From: Pararhizobium polonicum
Lineage (GTDB): Bacteria; Pseudomonadota; Alphaproteobacteria; Rhizobiales; Rhizobiaceae
NCBI RefSeq assembly: GCF_001687365.1
Contig: NZ_LGLV01000011.1
Span: 186,001 to 250,000 of the forward strand
Direction: 5' to 3'
Length of the DNA: 64,000 nt
The first letter of the stretch is position 1. The number at the start of each line of letters is the position of its first letter. A program made the position numbers and the translations under genes. Of this stretch, positions 22,136 through 31,843 are shown piece by piece. Under the pieces are notes generated by a model, which saw only the letters and a list, made by a program, of their open reading frames with translations, did no database searches and was not told where the DNA came from.

Positions 22136-22678
22136 ATGGCAGGTAGTGTCAACAAGGTGATTTTGATCGGAAACCTCGGGGCGGACCCGGAAATCCGGCG
22201 CACGCAAGACGGCCGGCCGATCGCCAACCTGAACATCGCGACATCGGAAAGCTGGCGTGACCGCGCTTCCGGCGAGCGCAAGGAAAAGACCGAGTGGCAT
22301 CGCGTGGTGATCTTCAATGAAGGTCTCTGCAAGGTCGCCGAGCAATATCTGAAGAAGGGCGCGACGGTTTACATCGAAGGCCAGCTGCAGACCCGCAAGT
22401 GGCAGGACAAGGATGGTCAGGACCGCTATTCGACGGAGGTCGTTCTTCAGGGGTTCAACTCGACGCTCACCATGCTGGGCGGTCGCGGTGACGGGCAGGG
22501 TGCCGGCGGTGGCCGCGGCGGTTCGGACTTCGGCGGCGGCAATCCAGGCGGCGGCTCCAGCAATTACGGCGACGACTACGATCGTCCGTCGCCGGCCTCT
22601 TCCGGCCGTTCCGGCGGTGGCAGCACCGGTGGCGGCGGCAACTTTTCGCGCGATATGGATGACGATATTCCATTTTGA
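22136..22678 (+). CDS. ssb: Single-stranded DNA-binding protein
   Basis: A 180-residue SSB. Residues 1-110 form the OB fold ([21 protein letters not shown], then [19 protein letters not shown]). A glycine/serine-rich linker follows, and the protein ends in the acidic tip DMDDDIPF, which binds partner repair proteins. It is divergent from uvrA, the usual arrangement in alphaproteobacteria, with a shared LexA box between. Confidence 0.97.
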   Translation: MAGSVNKVILIGNLGADPEIRRTQDGRPIANLNIATSESWRDRASGERKEKTEWHRVVIFNEGLCKVAEQYLKKGATVYIEGQLQTRKWQDKDGQDRYSTEVVLQGFNSTLTMLGGRGDGQGAGGGRGGSDFGGGNPGGGSSNYGDDYDRPSPASSGRSGGGSTGGGGNFSRDMDDDIPF

Positions 22679-22750
22679 AGCCGGGCCGGTTGAGCAATGC
22701 GCCATGGCCGCGGTTGCTGCCTGATCCTCGAAAAAAGGTGCTGGATTGAA

Positions 22751-23008
22751 ATGAGCGAAGAACAGGCGACCAAACCAGCGCCGGCATCATGGCGGATCAT
22801 CCTGGCTTTTTTCCTTGACCTGCTGACGGTATTTTTCGTCGGCGGGTTCCTGATAAGCTCCATCTTCGGAGGCCGGACCGAAAACGGCTTTCAGCTGAAC
22901 GGCTTGCCTGCGTTCCTGCTGTTTGCGCTCATCATTGCCTATTTCATCGTGTCGAACCGCTATTTTGGCGGAACGCTGTGGAAGCGCCTGCTCAAGGCGA
23001 CACGCTGA
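22751..23008 (+). CDS. Small two-helix membrane protein
   Basis: An 85-residue protein with two predicted membrane helices (IILAFFLDLLTVFFVGGFLIS and AFLLFALIIAYFIVSNRYF), ending in the basic tail LWKRLLKATR. The pattern resembles a short RDD-family protein, but I would not assign a function. The start MSEEQATK was preferred over an upstream in-frame ATG because AAAGGTG lies just before it. It follows ssb by 72 bases and converges on marC. Confidence 0.75.
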   Translation: MSEEQATKPAPASWRIILAFFLDLLTVFFVGGFLISSIFGGRTENGFQLNGLPAFLLFALIIAYFIVSNRYFGGTLWKRLLKATR

Positions 23009-23018
23009 ACTGACGGTC

Positions 23019-23645
23019 TCAGGCCATCGCGGATTTGACGCCGTCAACGACGAACTGGACCGCCAGCGCCGCGAGAATGACGCCGAGAAGCCGCGTCAGG
23101 ATGGCGCGGCCGGTGACGCCTAGAAACCGGTCGATGCGATCGGCGATGACAAGCGCCGCAAACAGGATGGCGAGGCAGAAGGCGATGACCAGGATCAGCT
23201 GAGCCCGGTCGATCGTTGCGGAAAAGGATCCGGACAGCAGGATCGTCGCCGAGATCGCACCGGGGCCGGCAATCAGCGGCAACGCCAGCGGAAACACGGC
23301 GATATTGTGGATGTGGTCGCGGGTGACGGCCGCCTCGCCGGTCTTTTCCTTGCGCTCGTTGCGCTTCTCGAAAATCATCTCGAAGGCGATCCAGAACAGC
23401 AGCAGCCCGCCGGCGATCCGGAAGGCGCCGATGGATATGCCGAGCAGGCCCAGGATGCCGTTTCCGAACAGCGCGAAGGCCGCAAGGATGAAGAAGGCGA
23501 TCAGCGTGCCGCGCCGCGCTACCAGAAACCGTTCCTGCCGGCTCATGCCAACCGTGAGGCTGAGGAAGATCGGCGCCAGGCCGGGCGGATCGATGGTGAC
23601 CAGAATGGTGGTCAGCGCATTGATCAGAAGGTCGATGTCAGGCAT
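23019..23645 (-). CDS. MarC-family integral membrane protein
   Basis: A 208-residue protein with about six membrane spans. Family features are NALTTILVTIDPPGLAPIFL at the start and NIAVFPLALPLIAGPGAISA in the middle, both with the conserved Pro/Gly patterns of MarC/UPF0056. MarC was once thought to confer multidrug resistance, but that role was not upheld, and the function is unknown. The start follows a GAGGGGA ribosome site. A longer reading of 37 codons upstream is unlikely. Confidence 0.9.
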   Translation of the reverse strand: MPDIDLLINALTTILVTIDPPGLAPIFLSLTVGMSRQERFLVARRGTLIAFFILAAFALFGNGILGLLGISIGAFRIAGGLLLFWIAFEMIFEKRNERKEKTGEAAVTRDHIHNIAVFPLALPLIAGPGAISATILLSGSFSATIDRAQLILVIAFCLAILFAALVIADRIDRFLGVTGRAILTRLLGVILAALAVQFVVDGVKSAMA

Positions 23646-23877
23646 CCCGTTCCCCTCGCGGCCTTGTTTGAAAACGGCCGTCTGACCAATTGTTAGGCGA
23701 GGAGACCATCGAATGAAAGCGCTGTCTTTCACGGTTCTGCCGCTTTTGCCTTGCAAATGCCTGCGAGAGCGCCGATGAGCCTAAAAGGCTGTTCAAAACC
23801 CAGCCCCGAAATTGGCGCTCGCTGATGCATTCGGCTATAAAAATCTGTCTGATTCTGAACAAAGATCGTGATCGAAA

Positions 23878-26667
23878 TTGACTGAACAAACCACACCCGG
23901 CGGCGGCAAGAATCCACCAGGCATCGAGCCTATTTCCATCATGGAGGAAATGCAGCGGTCGTATCTCGATTACGCCATGAGCGTTATCGTCAGCCGTGCT
24001 CTTCCCGATGTTCGCGATGGTCTGAAACCCGTGCACCGCCGCATCCTGTTCGGGATGAGCGAACTGGGCATCGACTGGAACAAGAAATACGTCAAATGCG
24101 CCCGCGTCACCGGGGACGTGATGGGTAAATTCCATCCGCACGGCAACTCGGCCATTTATGATGCGCTGGCGCGTATGGCTCAGCCCTGGTCGCTGCGTTT
24201 GCCGCTGATCGACGGTCAGGGCAATTTCGGCTCGATCGATGGCGATCCGCCGGCAGCAGAACGCTATACCGAGTGCCGGCTGGAGAAGGCGGCGCATGCG
24301 CTGCTCGATGACCTCGACAAGGAAACGGTCGATTTTCGCGACAACTATGACGGCACGCTGAGCGAGCCCTCGGTTGTTCCTGCGAAGTTCCCGAACCTTC
24401 TGGTCAACGGGGCAGGCGGCATCGCCGTCGGCATGGCGACGAACATCCCGCCGCACAATCTGGTCGAAGTCATCAACGGCTGTATCGCGCTGATCGATGA
24501 ACCGGCGCTTGAGCTGCATCAGCTGATGGAGATCATTCCGGGGCCTGATTTCCCGACCGGCGCCTTCATCCTTGGCCGCTCCGGCATCCGCTCAGCCTAC
24601 GAGACCGGCCGTGGCTCCGTCATCATGCGCGGCCGCGCCACCATCGAGCCGATGCGCGGTGACCGCGAACAGATCATCATCACCGAAGTTCCCTATCAGG
24701 TGAACAAGGCGACGATGATCGAGAAAATGGCCGAACTGGTCAAGGACAAGCGCATCGAGGGCATTTCCGACCTGCGCGACGAGTCCGACCGACAGGGCTA
24801 CCGCGTCGTCGTCGAGCTGAAGCGCGACGCCAATGCCGAAGTCATCCTCAACCAGCTCTATCGCTACACGCCGCTGCAGACCTCGTTTGGCTGCAACATG
24901 GTGGCGCTGAACGGCGGCAAGCCGGAGCAGATGACGCTGCTCGACATGCTGCGCGCCTTCGTCGCCTTCCGCGAGGAAGTCATCAGCCGCCGCACCAAGT
25001 ACCTGTTGCGCAAGGCGCGCGACCGGGCGCATGTGTTGGTCGGTCTTGCCATTGCCGTTGCCAATATCGACGAAATCATCAAGCTGATCCGCGAAGCGCC
25101 GGATCCGGCGACCGCGCGCGAACAGTTGATGACGCGCCGCTGGCCGGCATCGGATGTCGAAGGCCTGATCCGTCTGATCGACGATCCGCGCCACCGGATC
25201 AACGAGGACCTGACCTACAATCTCTCGGAAGAGCAGGCCCGCGCGATCCTCGAGCTGCGTCTGGCCCGCCTGACGGCACTGGGCCGCGACGAAATCGGCG
25301 ACGAACTGAACAAGATCGGCGCCGAAATCAGCGACTATCTCGATATCCTGTCGTCGCGCATCCGCATTATGACCATCGTCAAGGACGAGCTTGCAGCCGT
25401 TCGCGACGAATTCGGCACGCCGCGCCGCACCGTGATCGTCGAAGGCGGTCCGGACATGGACGACGAGGACCTGATTGCCCAGGAAGACATGGTCATCACC
25501 GTGTCCCATCTCGGCTATATCAAGCGCGTGCCGCTGACGACCTACCGGGCGCAGCGCCGCGGCGGCAAGGGCCGCTCCGGCATGGCGACGCGCGACGAGG
25601 ATTTCGTCACGCGCCTGTTCGTTGCCAATACCCACACGCCGATCCTGTTCTTCTCGTCGCGTGGCATCGTCTACAAGGAAAAGGTCTGGCGTCTGCCGGT
25701 CGGCACGCCGCAATCGCGCGGCAAGGCGCTGATCAACATGCTGCCGCTGGAACCGGGCGAGCGCATTACCACGATCATGCCGTTGCCCGAGGACGAAACG
25801 ACGTGGGAAAACCTCGACGTGATGTTCTCGACCACCCGTGGCACGGTCCGCCGCAACAAGCTGTCGGACTTCGTCCAGGTCAACCGCAACGGCAAGATCG
25901 CCATGAAGCTCGAGGAGGAGGGCGACGAAATCCTTTCCGTCGAGACCTGCACCGAACATGACGATGTGCTTTTGACGACGGCGCTCGGCCAATGCATCCG
26001 CTTCTCGGTCGATGATGTGCGTGTCTTTGCCGGCCGCAACTCGATCGGCGTTCGCGGCATCACGCTGGGTGACGGCGACCGGATCATCTCGATGACCATC
26101 GTCGGTCATGTCGATGCCGAGCCCTGGGAACGTGCCGCCTACCTGAAGCGCGCTGCCGCCGAGCGGCGGGCTGCGACCGGCGAGGACGAGGAAATCGCTC
26201 TGGTTGGCGAGGAAGTGACCGAGGAAGGTCAGCTTGATGACGCTCGTTACGAAGAACTCAAGGCACGCGAACAGTTCGTGCTGACGGTCTCGGTCAAGGG
26301 CTTCGGCAAGCGCTCCTCCACCTATGACTTCCGTACCTCCGGCCGTGGCGGCAAGGGTATCCGCGCAACGGATACCTCCAAGACGGGCGAAATCGGCGAA
26401 CTGGTCGCGGCCTTCCCGGTCGAGGACAAGGACCAGATCATGCTCGTCTCCGATGGCGGCCAGCTGATCCGCGTTCCGGTTGGCGGCATCCGGCTTGCGA
26501 GCCGCGCCACCAAGGGCGTGACGATCTTCTCGACGGCCAAAGACGAAAAGGTCGTCTCGGTCGAGCGCATCAGCGAACCTGCCGAAGAGGACGAGGAAAT
26601 CGCTGATGGAGCGGACCTGCCGGAGGGCGAGGCACCCGCCGAGCCGCCAGCGGCAACGGAAGAATAA
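23878..26667 (+). CDS. gyrA: DNA gyrase subunit A
   Basis: A 929-residue type II topoisomerase subunit that introduces negative supercoils with GyrB. The catalytic tyrosine is in [13 protein letters not shown] near residue 130. The quinolone-resistance region reads HGNSAIYDA, with the usual sensitive Ser and Asp. The GyrA box QRRGGKG lies near residue 558 in a six-bladed C-terminal domain, which carries a charged insertion ([18 protein letters not shown]) common in alphaproteobacteria. The start is a TTG: no ATG or GTG in frame gives the conserved [10 protein letters not shown]-terminus. Confidence 0.97.
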   Translation: MTEQTTPGGGKNPPGIEPISIMEEMQRSYLDYAMSVIVSRALPDVRDGLKPVHRRILFGMSELGIDWNKKYVKCARVTGDVMGKFHPHGNSAIYDALARMAQPWSLRLPLIDGQGNFGSIDGDPPAAERYTECRLEKAAHALLDDLDKETVDFRDNYDGTLSEPSVVPAKFPNLLVNGAGGIAVGMATNIPPHNLVEVINGCIALIDEPALELHQLMEIIPGPDFPTGAFILGRSGIRSAYETGRGSVIMRGRATIEPMRGDREQIIITEVPYQVNKATMIEKMAELVKDKRIEGISDLRDESDRQGYRVVVELKRDANAEVILNQLYRYTPLQTSFGCNMVALNGGKPEQMTLLDMLRAFVAFREEVISRRTKYLLRKARDRAHVLVGLAIAVANIDEIIKLIREAPDPATAREQLMTRRWPASDVEGLIRLIDDPRHRINEDLTYNLSEEQARAILELRLARLTALGRDEIGDELNKIGAEISDYLDILSSRIRIMTIVKDELAAVRDEFGTPRRTVIVEGGPDMDDEDLIAQEDMVITVSHLGYIKRVPLTTYRAQRRGGKGRSGMATRDEDFVTRLFVANTHTPILFFSSRGIVYKEKVWRLPVGTPQSRGKALINMLPLEPGERITTIMPLPEDETTWENLDVMFSTTRGTVRRNKLSDFVQVNRNGKIAMKLEEEGDEILSVETCTEHDDVLLTTALGQCIRFSVDDVRVFAGRNSIGVRGITLGDGDRIISMTIVGHVDAEPWERAAYLKRAAAERRAATGEDEEIALVGEEVTEEGQLDDARYEELKAREQFVLTVSVKGFGKRSSTYDFRTSGRGGKGIRATDTSKTGEIGELVAAFPVEDKDQIMLVSDGGQLIRVPVGGIRLASRATKGVTIFSTAKDEKVVSVERISEPAEEDEEIADGADLPEGEAPAEPPAATEE

Positions 26668-26686
26668 GATCTTCCATCACACCATC

Positions 26687-26722
26687 AAAAGCCGGGCGGT
26701 TTGCATCGCCCGGCTTTTTCTT
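26687..26722 (+). terminator. Intrinsic terminator of gyrA
   Basis: A 12-bp stem (AAAAGCCGGGCG with its complement), an 8-base loop and a following T run, beginning 20 bases after the gyrA stop. Confidence 0.88.
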
Positions 26723-26788
26723 TTGCAGTTGAATGTGCCCGCCCAAGAATGAATCCTGCAGCTGGCCCGTTACAAGGATGATACCCGC

Positions 26789-28312
26789 ATGGGTGACGGG
26801 CGAGGAATGGGGGATATCATGGGGCGTTTGACGCGGCGCGCGCTGCTGGCTGGAGCATCGGCAGGTCTTGGTATCTATGCCGGGCGCACCCTGCTGGCGC
26901 CGACGAGTGCTTCAGGGCCGGTTTTTCCTGTGGCGATGACGCCCCAGAATGGCGGTATTCTCCTCAACGATGCCAGTGAACTGTCCCCGACTTCCGTTGC
27001 CAGACATATCACCGTCACCGCCGATCCCATGACGCAGACTGTCGAGACGATCCGTACGATGATGGCCGAGGCGCGCGATGCCGGCCAGCCTTTTGCAGCC
27101 AGCGCCGCGCGGCATTCCATGGGCGGCCAGAGTCTGGCAAGGGACGGCACGGTGCTGACGCTGGATCAGCAATGGCTGGAGGCCGACACTGCCGCCAAAA
27201 CCTATCGCGTCGCCGCCGGCACACGGTGGTCCACCGTCATCGCCAGGCTCGACGCCATCGGCTTTTCGCCGGCGGTCATGCAGTCCAACAACGATTTCGG
27301 CGTTGCCAGCACCTATTCGGTCAATGCCCATGGCTGGCCGGTGCGGTTCAGCGGCTGCGGCAGCACCGTGCGGTCGGTGAAGATGCTGTTGTCCGACGGG
27401 ACGTTCGTCACCTGCTCGCGCAGCGAAAACGCAGCACTTTTTCAGCATGCCATGGGCGGCTACGGCCTGATCGGCGTCATCACCGAACTCGAACTCGACA
27501 TGGTGCCGAACAGCCGCCTCAACCCGACATTCGAGCGCGTCTCCGGCACCGATCTGGGCGAGACATTTGCACGGATGCTGGACGCGGATCCGTCGATCCA
27601 GATGGCCTATGGCCGGCTGGATGTCTCGCTCGACCGGTTCTTCGAGGATGGTCTGCTGATCTCCTATCGGCCGGCGGCGGACCAGTCCGATATTCCCGCG
27701 GCGACCGGTTCGGGTTTCATCAGCCGGATTTCGCGGGAAATCTTCCGCCGTCAGGTGGGCTCCGACTGGATGAAGCATACACGTTGGTGGACTGAAACGT
27801 CGCTAGGGCCGTCGATCGCGGGCGAGGCGACGCGCAACAGCCTGATGAACGAGCCCGTCGTTACCCTTGACGACCTCGATCCGCTGCGCACCGATATCCT
27901 GCACGAATATTTCGTCGCACCATCGCGCTTTGCCGAATTCGTTGCGCTCTGCCGGGATGTCATTCCGGCGTCGTTCCAGCAACTGCTGAACGTGACGCTA
28001 CGTTACGTCGATACCGATCGCGACAGCGTGCTTGCTTATGCCTCCGAGCCGCGCATCGCCGCCGTCATGCTGTTTTCGCAGGAAAAGACGGTGCGTGGTG
28101 AGGAAGACATGGCCCGCATGACCCGAGAACTGATCGAGCGGGTGCTGGCCATCGGCGGGACCTATTATCTGCCATACCGTCCGCATGCCTCGGTCGAGCA
28201 ACTCGCCCGCGCCTATCCCCGCGCCGCCGCCTTTGCCGCCCAAAAGCGGGAAATCGACAAGGGGCTTCTTTTCCGCAATCATTTGTGGGACGCCTATCTC
28301 GGCAATCTATGA
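26789..28312 (+). CDS. Tat-exported FAD-binding oxidoreductase (VAO/BBE type)
   Basis: About 507 residues. The N-terminus carries a twin-arginine signal (LTRRALLAGASAGLGIYAG), so export of a folded, cofactor-loaded protein is expected. The FAD_binding_4 domain shows ARHSMGGQSL, at the position where cytokinin dehydrogenase-type enzymes have GHSxxGQ; the histidine may bind FAD covalently. Other family features are NDFGVASTYSVNAHG and GGYGLIGVITELELD. The substrate is unknown. This ATG follows AAGGA by 10 bases; an ATG at 26819 is also plausible. It is the first gene of an overlapping four-gene unit. Confidence 0.82.
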   Translation: MGDGRGMGDIMGRLTRRALLAGASAGLGIYAGRTLLAPTSASGPVFPVAMTPQNGGILLNDASELSPTSVARHITVTADPMTQTVETIRTMMAEARDAGQPFAASAARHSMGGQSLARDGTVLTLDQQWLEADTAAKTYRVAAGTRWSTVIARLDAIGFSPAVMQSNNDFGVASTYSVNAHGWPVRFSGCGSTVRSVKMLLSDGTFVTCSRSENAALFQHAMGGYGLIGVITELELDMVPNSRLNPTFERVSGTDLGETFARMLDADPSIQMAYGRLDVSLDRFFEDGLLISYRPAADQSDIPAATGSGFISRISREIFRRQVGSDWMKHTRWWTETSLGPSIAGEATRNSLMNEPVVTLDDLDPLRTDILHEYFVAPSRFAEFVALCRDVIPASFQQLLNVTLRYVDTDRDSVLAYASEPRIAAVMLFSQEKTVRGEEDMARMTRELIERVLAIGGTYYLPYRPHASVEQLARAYPRAAAFAAQKREIDKGLLFRNHLWDAYLGNL

Positions 28313-28731
28313 AAGGATCGTTCGTGGGGAAATTGCGCATCATCGCCGCCTGCTATGCCATCGCGCTTCTGGGGGCCGCATCGCTCAACTATATACCCGG
28401 ATTGACCGACGATCAGGGCAGGGCCTTCGGCATCTTCGCCCTCGATATCTACGATGACAGCCTGCATGTCGCGTCGGCGGCCTGGGCGGCGATTGCGGCA
28501 TGGCTGTCGAACCGGGCGGCGAAAAACTTCCTCCTCTATTTCGGCGTTTTGTATTTCGGCGACGGTCTGCTCGGCCTGATCACCGGCTCCGGCTATCTTG
28601 ACCTAGGCATTATCAACTACGGCATCCAGGACCTGCCGTTCGGCTTCAAGATTCTGGCCAATCTGCCGCATCTGGCTCTGGGTGGTTTCGCCGTTCTGTC
28701 GGTGTTCCTGTTCGGCAAAGAGGCGGCTTGA
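28309..28731 (+). CDS. Four-helix membrane protein, unknown function
   Basis: About 140 residues with four predicted membrane helices: residues 9-27, 47-69, 74-95 and 112-135. Histidines in DDSLHVAS and NLPHLALGG recall DUF4383-type proteins, but similarity is weak. The ATG overlaps the stop of the FAD oxidoreductase by 4 bases. A GTG five codons in has AAAGGA six bases before it and may be the true start. The tight coupling suggests it works with the exported FAD enzyme, possibly as a membrane partner; that is inference. Confidence 0.72.
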   Translation: MKGSFVGKLRIIAACYAIALLGAASLNYIPGLTDDQGRAFGIFALDIYDDSLHVASAAWAAIAAWLSNRAAKNFLLYFGVLYFGDGLLGLITGSGYLDLGIINYGIQDLPFGFKILANLPHLALGGFAVLSVFLFGKEAA

Positions 28732-29807
28732 TGCGAGTGGTGTGGAAGCTCCTCAAGTGGAGCCTTGCGGCAATCCTGCTGGTGGTTCTGCTGCTGCTCA
28801 GCCCCGTCGCCTATATCGAGGCATTCTGTCATGGCGAGCGCAAGGAGGATCCGTACACGCCACTGATCACGGACGCTGCCTTTCAGCGGCGCGAGGCCAA
28901 TACGTTTCTGACCTATCCGGAGTGGCACATCGTCTATGCCTATGACGGACTGGCCGAGACGCTGAAGACCGGCGACGAATATGCCTTCGACTATCTGTCC
29001 AGTATCCGCGGTTTCTGGACATCGACCTGCGCACTGACGAAAGTCGCCGATGCGCATGGCGGCGCCGATTCCGCGACGCGCATGACCATCCACACGATTG
29101 GTGTCAGCTTCACCCTCGAAATGGCGCTGAAGGCTGCCTATGAGGAGACGATCGGCCGCCTGACGGCACTGCTGCGCGGTGAGAACAAGACACCGCAGGA
29201 TCAGGTGGCTGCGGGCATGGCGGTCGAATATGCCGCCTTCCTGCGCCAGACGCCGTGGTACATGTATCCCTTCGGCGATCAGGTCGAAAAACTTCAGGAT
29301 GCGCCGGTGACCGACCCGGTTCGCGGCTGGGAGCGCCGCTTTGCTCTGGGTACGGAATGGCGGGCGAAGGTGCTGTACGCTGGCATGATCGCCAACGCCG
29401 TTGCCGGTACGACGGGTGCTGCCCAGCTTGAAATCCGCAGCATCGTCAGCGGTTTGCCCGCAGCTGAACTGGCAGCCATCGCCGGTGTGACGGTGATCGG
29501 CGAGAACGGCGGCGATATCGAGATACAAACGCCGCGCTACGACCTGTTCACCCGGATACTGGTGGAAATTGCCGAAAAGGGCGGCGCGATCCGGGAAATT
29601 GCCGGCAATGACGATATCATGGTGTCCGTCACGGAAAAGCCGGATCAAAGGTCTCCGGAACGGCCCGGAACCGAAATCGCCCGGATCAATCGGGAGGGCT
29701 TTGACGGCAGCCGGGTGCTGATTGCCCTGAAGGTGACCGAGCTTGCGGCCCTGTTGCGGGTAGCACCTTTGGCCGATCCGGGGCTCGAACATGTCTTTGA
29801 TTACTAA
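28731..29807 (+). CDS. Membrane-anchored protein, unknown function
   Basis: A 358-residue protein I do not recognise. One N-terminal membrane helix (SLAAILLVVLLLLSPVAYI) is followed by a soluble domain that should face the periplasm. It starts with a conserved-looking block, NTFLTYPEWHIVYAYDGLAETL, rich in aromatic residues, and has a second block, FLRQTPWYMYPFGDQVEKL. The start codon overlaps the preceding stop by one base (TGATG). The last 17 bases overlap the next gene. With its neighbours it forms a four-gene transcription unit. Confidence 0.72.
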   Translation: MRVVWKLLKWSLAAILLVVLLLLSPVAYIEAFCHGERKEDPYTPLITDAAFQRREANTFLTYPEWHIVYAYDGLAETLKTGDEYAFDYLSSIRGFWTSTCALTKVADAHGGADSATRMTIHTIGVSFTLEMALKAAYEETIGRLTALLRGENKTPQDQVAAGMAVEYAAFLRQTPWYMYPFGDQVEKLQDAPVTDPVRGWERRFALGTEWRAKVLYAGMIANAVAGTTGAAQLEIRSIVSGLPAAELAAIAGVTVIGENGGDIEIQTPRYDLFTRILVEIAEKGGAIREIAGNDDIMVSVTEKPDQRSPERPGTEIARINREGFDGSRVLIALKVTELAALLRVAPLADPGLEHVFDY

Positions 29808-30096
29808 ACCGGCCAAAGCAATCGTGACGGCCGTGGCGCTGGTTTTCCTCTGGTATGCCGCGATGGCCGGGCTGTTCAGGCTTTCCGAACAGGCGCCGGG
29901 CGCTCTGGTGCTGTTTCCGGACCGATACCTGTCCGCGCAAGACCTGCCCAAAGGTATCTCCATTCTGAAATGGAACCGGTTCTTCGCCATTCTTGCCAGC
30001 GACGATGCCGGTTATGTCCGCGCGCTCTATGCAGCCGGTTTCCCCCTGGTCTTTCCGGCCAGAAGCAGCGGCTGTCTCAGCTATCGCGGACGATAA
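29791..30096 (+). CDS. Small membrane-anchored protein, unknown function
   Basis: A 101-residue protein with one N-terminal helix (AIVTAVALVFLWYAAMAGLF) and a short exported-looking domain containing LPKGISILKWNRFFAILAS and one cysteine near the end (SSGCLSYRGR). It begins inside the end of the preceding gene (17-base overlap) and closes the unit. A hairpin follows at 30114. No family was recognised. Confidence 0.65.
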   Translation: MSLITKPAKAIVTAVALVFLWYAAMAGLFRLSEQAPGALVLFPDRYLSAQDLPKGISILKWNRFFAILASDDAGYVRALYAAGFPLVFPARSSGCLSYRGR

Positions 30097-30113
30097 GCCT
30101 TTTCAGGACAAAG

Positions 30114-30148
30114 AAAAACCGGACTGGCAGGGGAACCGTCCGGCTTTT
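30114..30148 (+). terminator. Probable terminator of the FAD oxidoreductase unit
   Basis: An 11-bp stem (AAAAACCGGAC against GTCCGGCTTTT) with one mismatch, a 13-base loop and a short T run, 18 bases after the last stop of the four-gene unit. Confidence 0.7.
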
Positions 30149-30202
30149 ATGTCAGCGGGCACTGGAGGTTGCCGCTGTCGGGAGTTCTGATGATCGCGCG
30201 TG

Positions 30203-30343
30203 TTACACGCTGAAACCGCCGGTATCGCGATCGGTTGTCTTCATCGCACTGTGATCGCGCTGAAGTTCGAAAATGGATTTGGAAAACTCGACGAGGAACA
30301 CAATACTAATCACTGCCGATATGAGCATCATGGTGATGGCCAT
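30203..30343 (-). CDS. Very small membrane protein (46 residues)
   Basis: A short reading frame on the reverse strand. Residues 1-19 are a strongly hydrophobic helix (MAITMMLISAVISIVFLVE), followed by a polar tail with charged residues (FSKSIFELQRDH) and a short C-terminus ending GGFSV. An AGAAGGA ribosome site lies 9 bases before the ATG. It starts 13 bases after the stop of the 40-residue gene, so the two look like a mini-operon. Function unknown; it fits the class of single-helix stress peptides. Confidence 0.6.
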   Translation of the reverse strand: MAITMMLISAVISIVFLVEFSKSIFELQRDHSAMKTTDRDTGGFSV

Positions 30344-30356
30344 TGCAGGCGTCCTT

Positions 30357-30479
30357 CTACTTTAACAGATGATCGCGGGTGAGCCCGGAGCGGTCGTTGC
30401 GCGCTTCGTTTCTGATTGCGTTTGCCGTTGCAAAAAGCATGACAAAAAACATGGTCATCGAAAGAAGAATAAGTACCAT
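30357..30479 (-). CDS. Very small membrane protein (40 residues)
   Basis: A short reverse-strand frame. Residues 1-20 are one hydrophobic helix (MVLILLSMTMFFVMLFATAN), followed by a basic polar tail (AIRNEARNDRSGLTRDHLLK). An AAGGG ribosome site lies 9 bases before the ATG. A GGAAC-N16-CGTT promoter lies directly upstream, with a predicted leader of about 17 bases. It is the first of two tandem small membrane-peptide genes. Function unknown. Confidence 0.62.
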   Translation of the reverse strand: MVLILLSMTMFFVMLFATANAIRNEARNDRSGLTRDHLLK

Positions 30480-30502
30480 AGCTGCTATCCCTTCAGCTCA
30501 GA

Positions 30503-30527
30503 AACGGCCACATTGGCAAAAAGTTCC
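30503..30527 (-). promoter_or_regulatory. EcfG (general stress sigma factor) type promoter
   Basis: On the reverse strand GGAAC (30527-30523), a 16-base spacer and CGTT (30506-30503) match the established alphaproteobacterial EcfG/RpoE2 consensus exactly. The predicted start near 30496 lies 17 bases before the 40-residue membrane-peptide gene. Confidence 0.65.
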
Positions 30528-30703
30528 GTTCTGTACTTCGCAAGATAAGAAATTTTCTTTGAAGCGACCTTGAACGTACCCTTCATTTAGCGTTCATCCA
30601 GTTCCGCCGCTGTTTCCAAGGGAACATGGTCGCAGGGACAAGCCGCTCCCTTGCGATTGCACGCGGTCCGTGACAAAAGGCTTCGAAACGGAAAACAGGC
30701 GCG

Positions 30704-31198
30704 ATGACCACTGCTTTTTACCCGGGCTCCTTCGACCCCATGACAAACGGCCATCTCGATGTGCTCGTGCAGTCACTGAACGTGGCACCGACGGTTATCG
30801 TCGCGATCGGCATCCATCCGGGCAAGACGCCGCTGTTTTCCTTCGAGGAGCGCGCAGCCCTCATTCGCCAGTCGCTCAGCGAATTTCTTCCGGAAAGAGC
30901 CGGCGATATCTCGGTCGTCTCGTTCGACAATCTGGTGGTCGATGCCGCGCGGCAGCATGGCGCCTCCTTGCTGGTGCGCGGGCTGCGTGACGGCACGGAC
31001 CTCGATTATGAAATGCAGATGGCGGGCATGAACCGGCAGATGGCGCCCGATATCCAGACCCTGTTTCTACCGGCCGGAACGGCATCGCGGCCCATTACCG
31101 CCACATTGGTCCGCCAGATCGCGGCCATGGGCGGTGACGTCAGCGCCTTCGTGCCGAAAGCCGTTCACCAGGCACTCAGCGCAAAACGCAAGTCCTGA
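30704..31198 (+). CDS. coaD: Phosphopantetheine adenylyltransferase
   Basis: A 164-residue enzyme of coenzyme A synthesis that transfers AMP to 4'-phosphopantetheine. The nucleotidyltransferase motif TxGH is in [12 protein letters not shown] at residues about 14-18, and the second motif follows in [21 protein letters not shown] (ISST-like region, here ITAT). Length and layout are normal. It stands at the head of a forward run that continues with two cyclophilin genes and queA-tgt. Confidence 0.96.
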   Translation: MTTAFYPGSFDPMTNGHLDVLVQSLNVAPTVIVAIGIHPGKTPLFSFEERAALIRQSLSEFLPERAGDISVVSFDNLVVDAARQHGASLLVRGLRDGTDLDYEMQMAGMNRQMAPDIQTLFLPAGTASRPITATLVRQIAAMGGDVSAFVPKAVHQALSAKRKS

Positions 31199-31228
31199 CG
31201 CGTTCATTTCATCTTCACGGGAGCTATC

Positions 31229-31798
31229 ATGAAAATCCTCCAACTCGCTTTCGCAGGCGCCGTTGTCCTCGCATCCCTGACCGGCAATGCCTTTGCCCAG
31301 GCCAAGGAATACATCACCATCACGCTGAAGGACGGACCTGTCGTCATCGAGCTTCTGCCGGATGTGGCGCCGAAGCATGTTGCGCGCATCAAGGAACTGG
31401 CGGAAGCCGGCGAATACAACAATGTCGCCTTCCACCGCGTCATCCCGGGCTTCATGGCCCAGACCGGCGACGTCCAGTACGGCAATATGGAAAAGGACTT
31501 CAAGCCGGAGATGGCCGGCATGGGCGGCTCGTCCAAGCCGAATGTCGAAGCTGAATTCTCCAAGGTTCCGTTTGCGCGTGGCACGGTCGGCATGGCCCGC
31601 AGCCAGGATCCGAACTCTGCCAATTCGCAGTTCTTCATCATGTTCGCGCCCGGCGATTTCCTCAACGGCCAGTACACCGTCGTCGGCCAGGTTGTCGAAG
31701 GCATGGAGAATGTCGACAAGATCAAGAAGGGCGATGAAGCCAACAACGGTTCCGTCACCGATCCCGACCGCATGATCAGCGTCAAGGTCGGCAAGTAA
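31229..31798 (+). CDS. Periplasmic peptidyl-prolyl cis-trans isomerase (cyclophilin)
   Basis: A 189-residue cyclophilin with a signal peptide (AGAVVLASLTGNAFA), so it acts in the periplasm. The catalytic segment FHRVIPGFMAQTGD and the later GTVGMARSQDPNSANSQFF are intact. It lies 31 bases after coaD and 46 bases before a second, cytoplasmic cyclophilin with which it shares most of its core, pointing to an old tandem duplication with different targeting. Confidence 0.93.
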   Translation: MKILQLAFAGAVVLASLTGNAFAQAKEYITITLKDGPVVIELLPDVAPKHVARIKELAEAGEYNNVAFHRVIPGFMAQTGDVQYGNMEKDFKPEMAGMGGSSKPNVEAEFSKVPFARGTVGMARSQDPNSANSQFFIMFAPGDFLNGQYTVVGQVVEGMENVDKIKKGDEANNGSVTDPDRMISVKVGK

Positions 31799-31843
31799 CA
31801 ACCGCTTTAAACACGCACGTTATAAAACAAGAAGGAGAAAGCC

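Noticed and set aside
23638-24519. A 293-codon frame antisense to the start of gyrA
   Set aside because: Overlaps the marC/gyrA promoter region and gyrA; no domain found.
24592-26109. A 505-codon frame antisense to gyrA
   Set aside because: An antisense shadow without family features.
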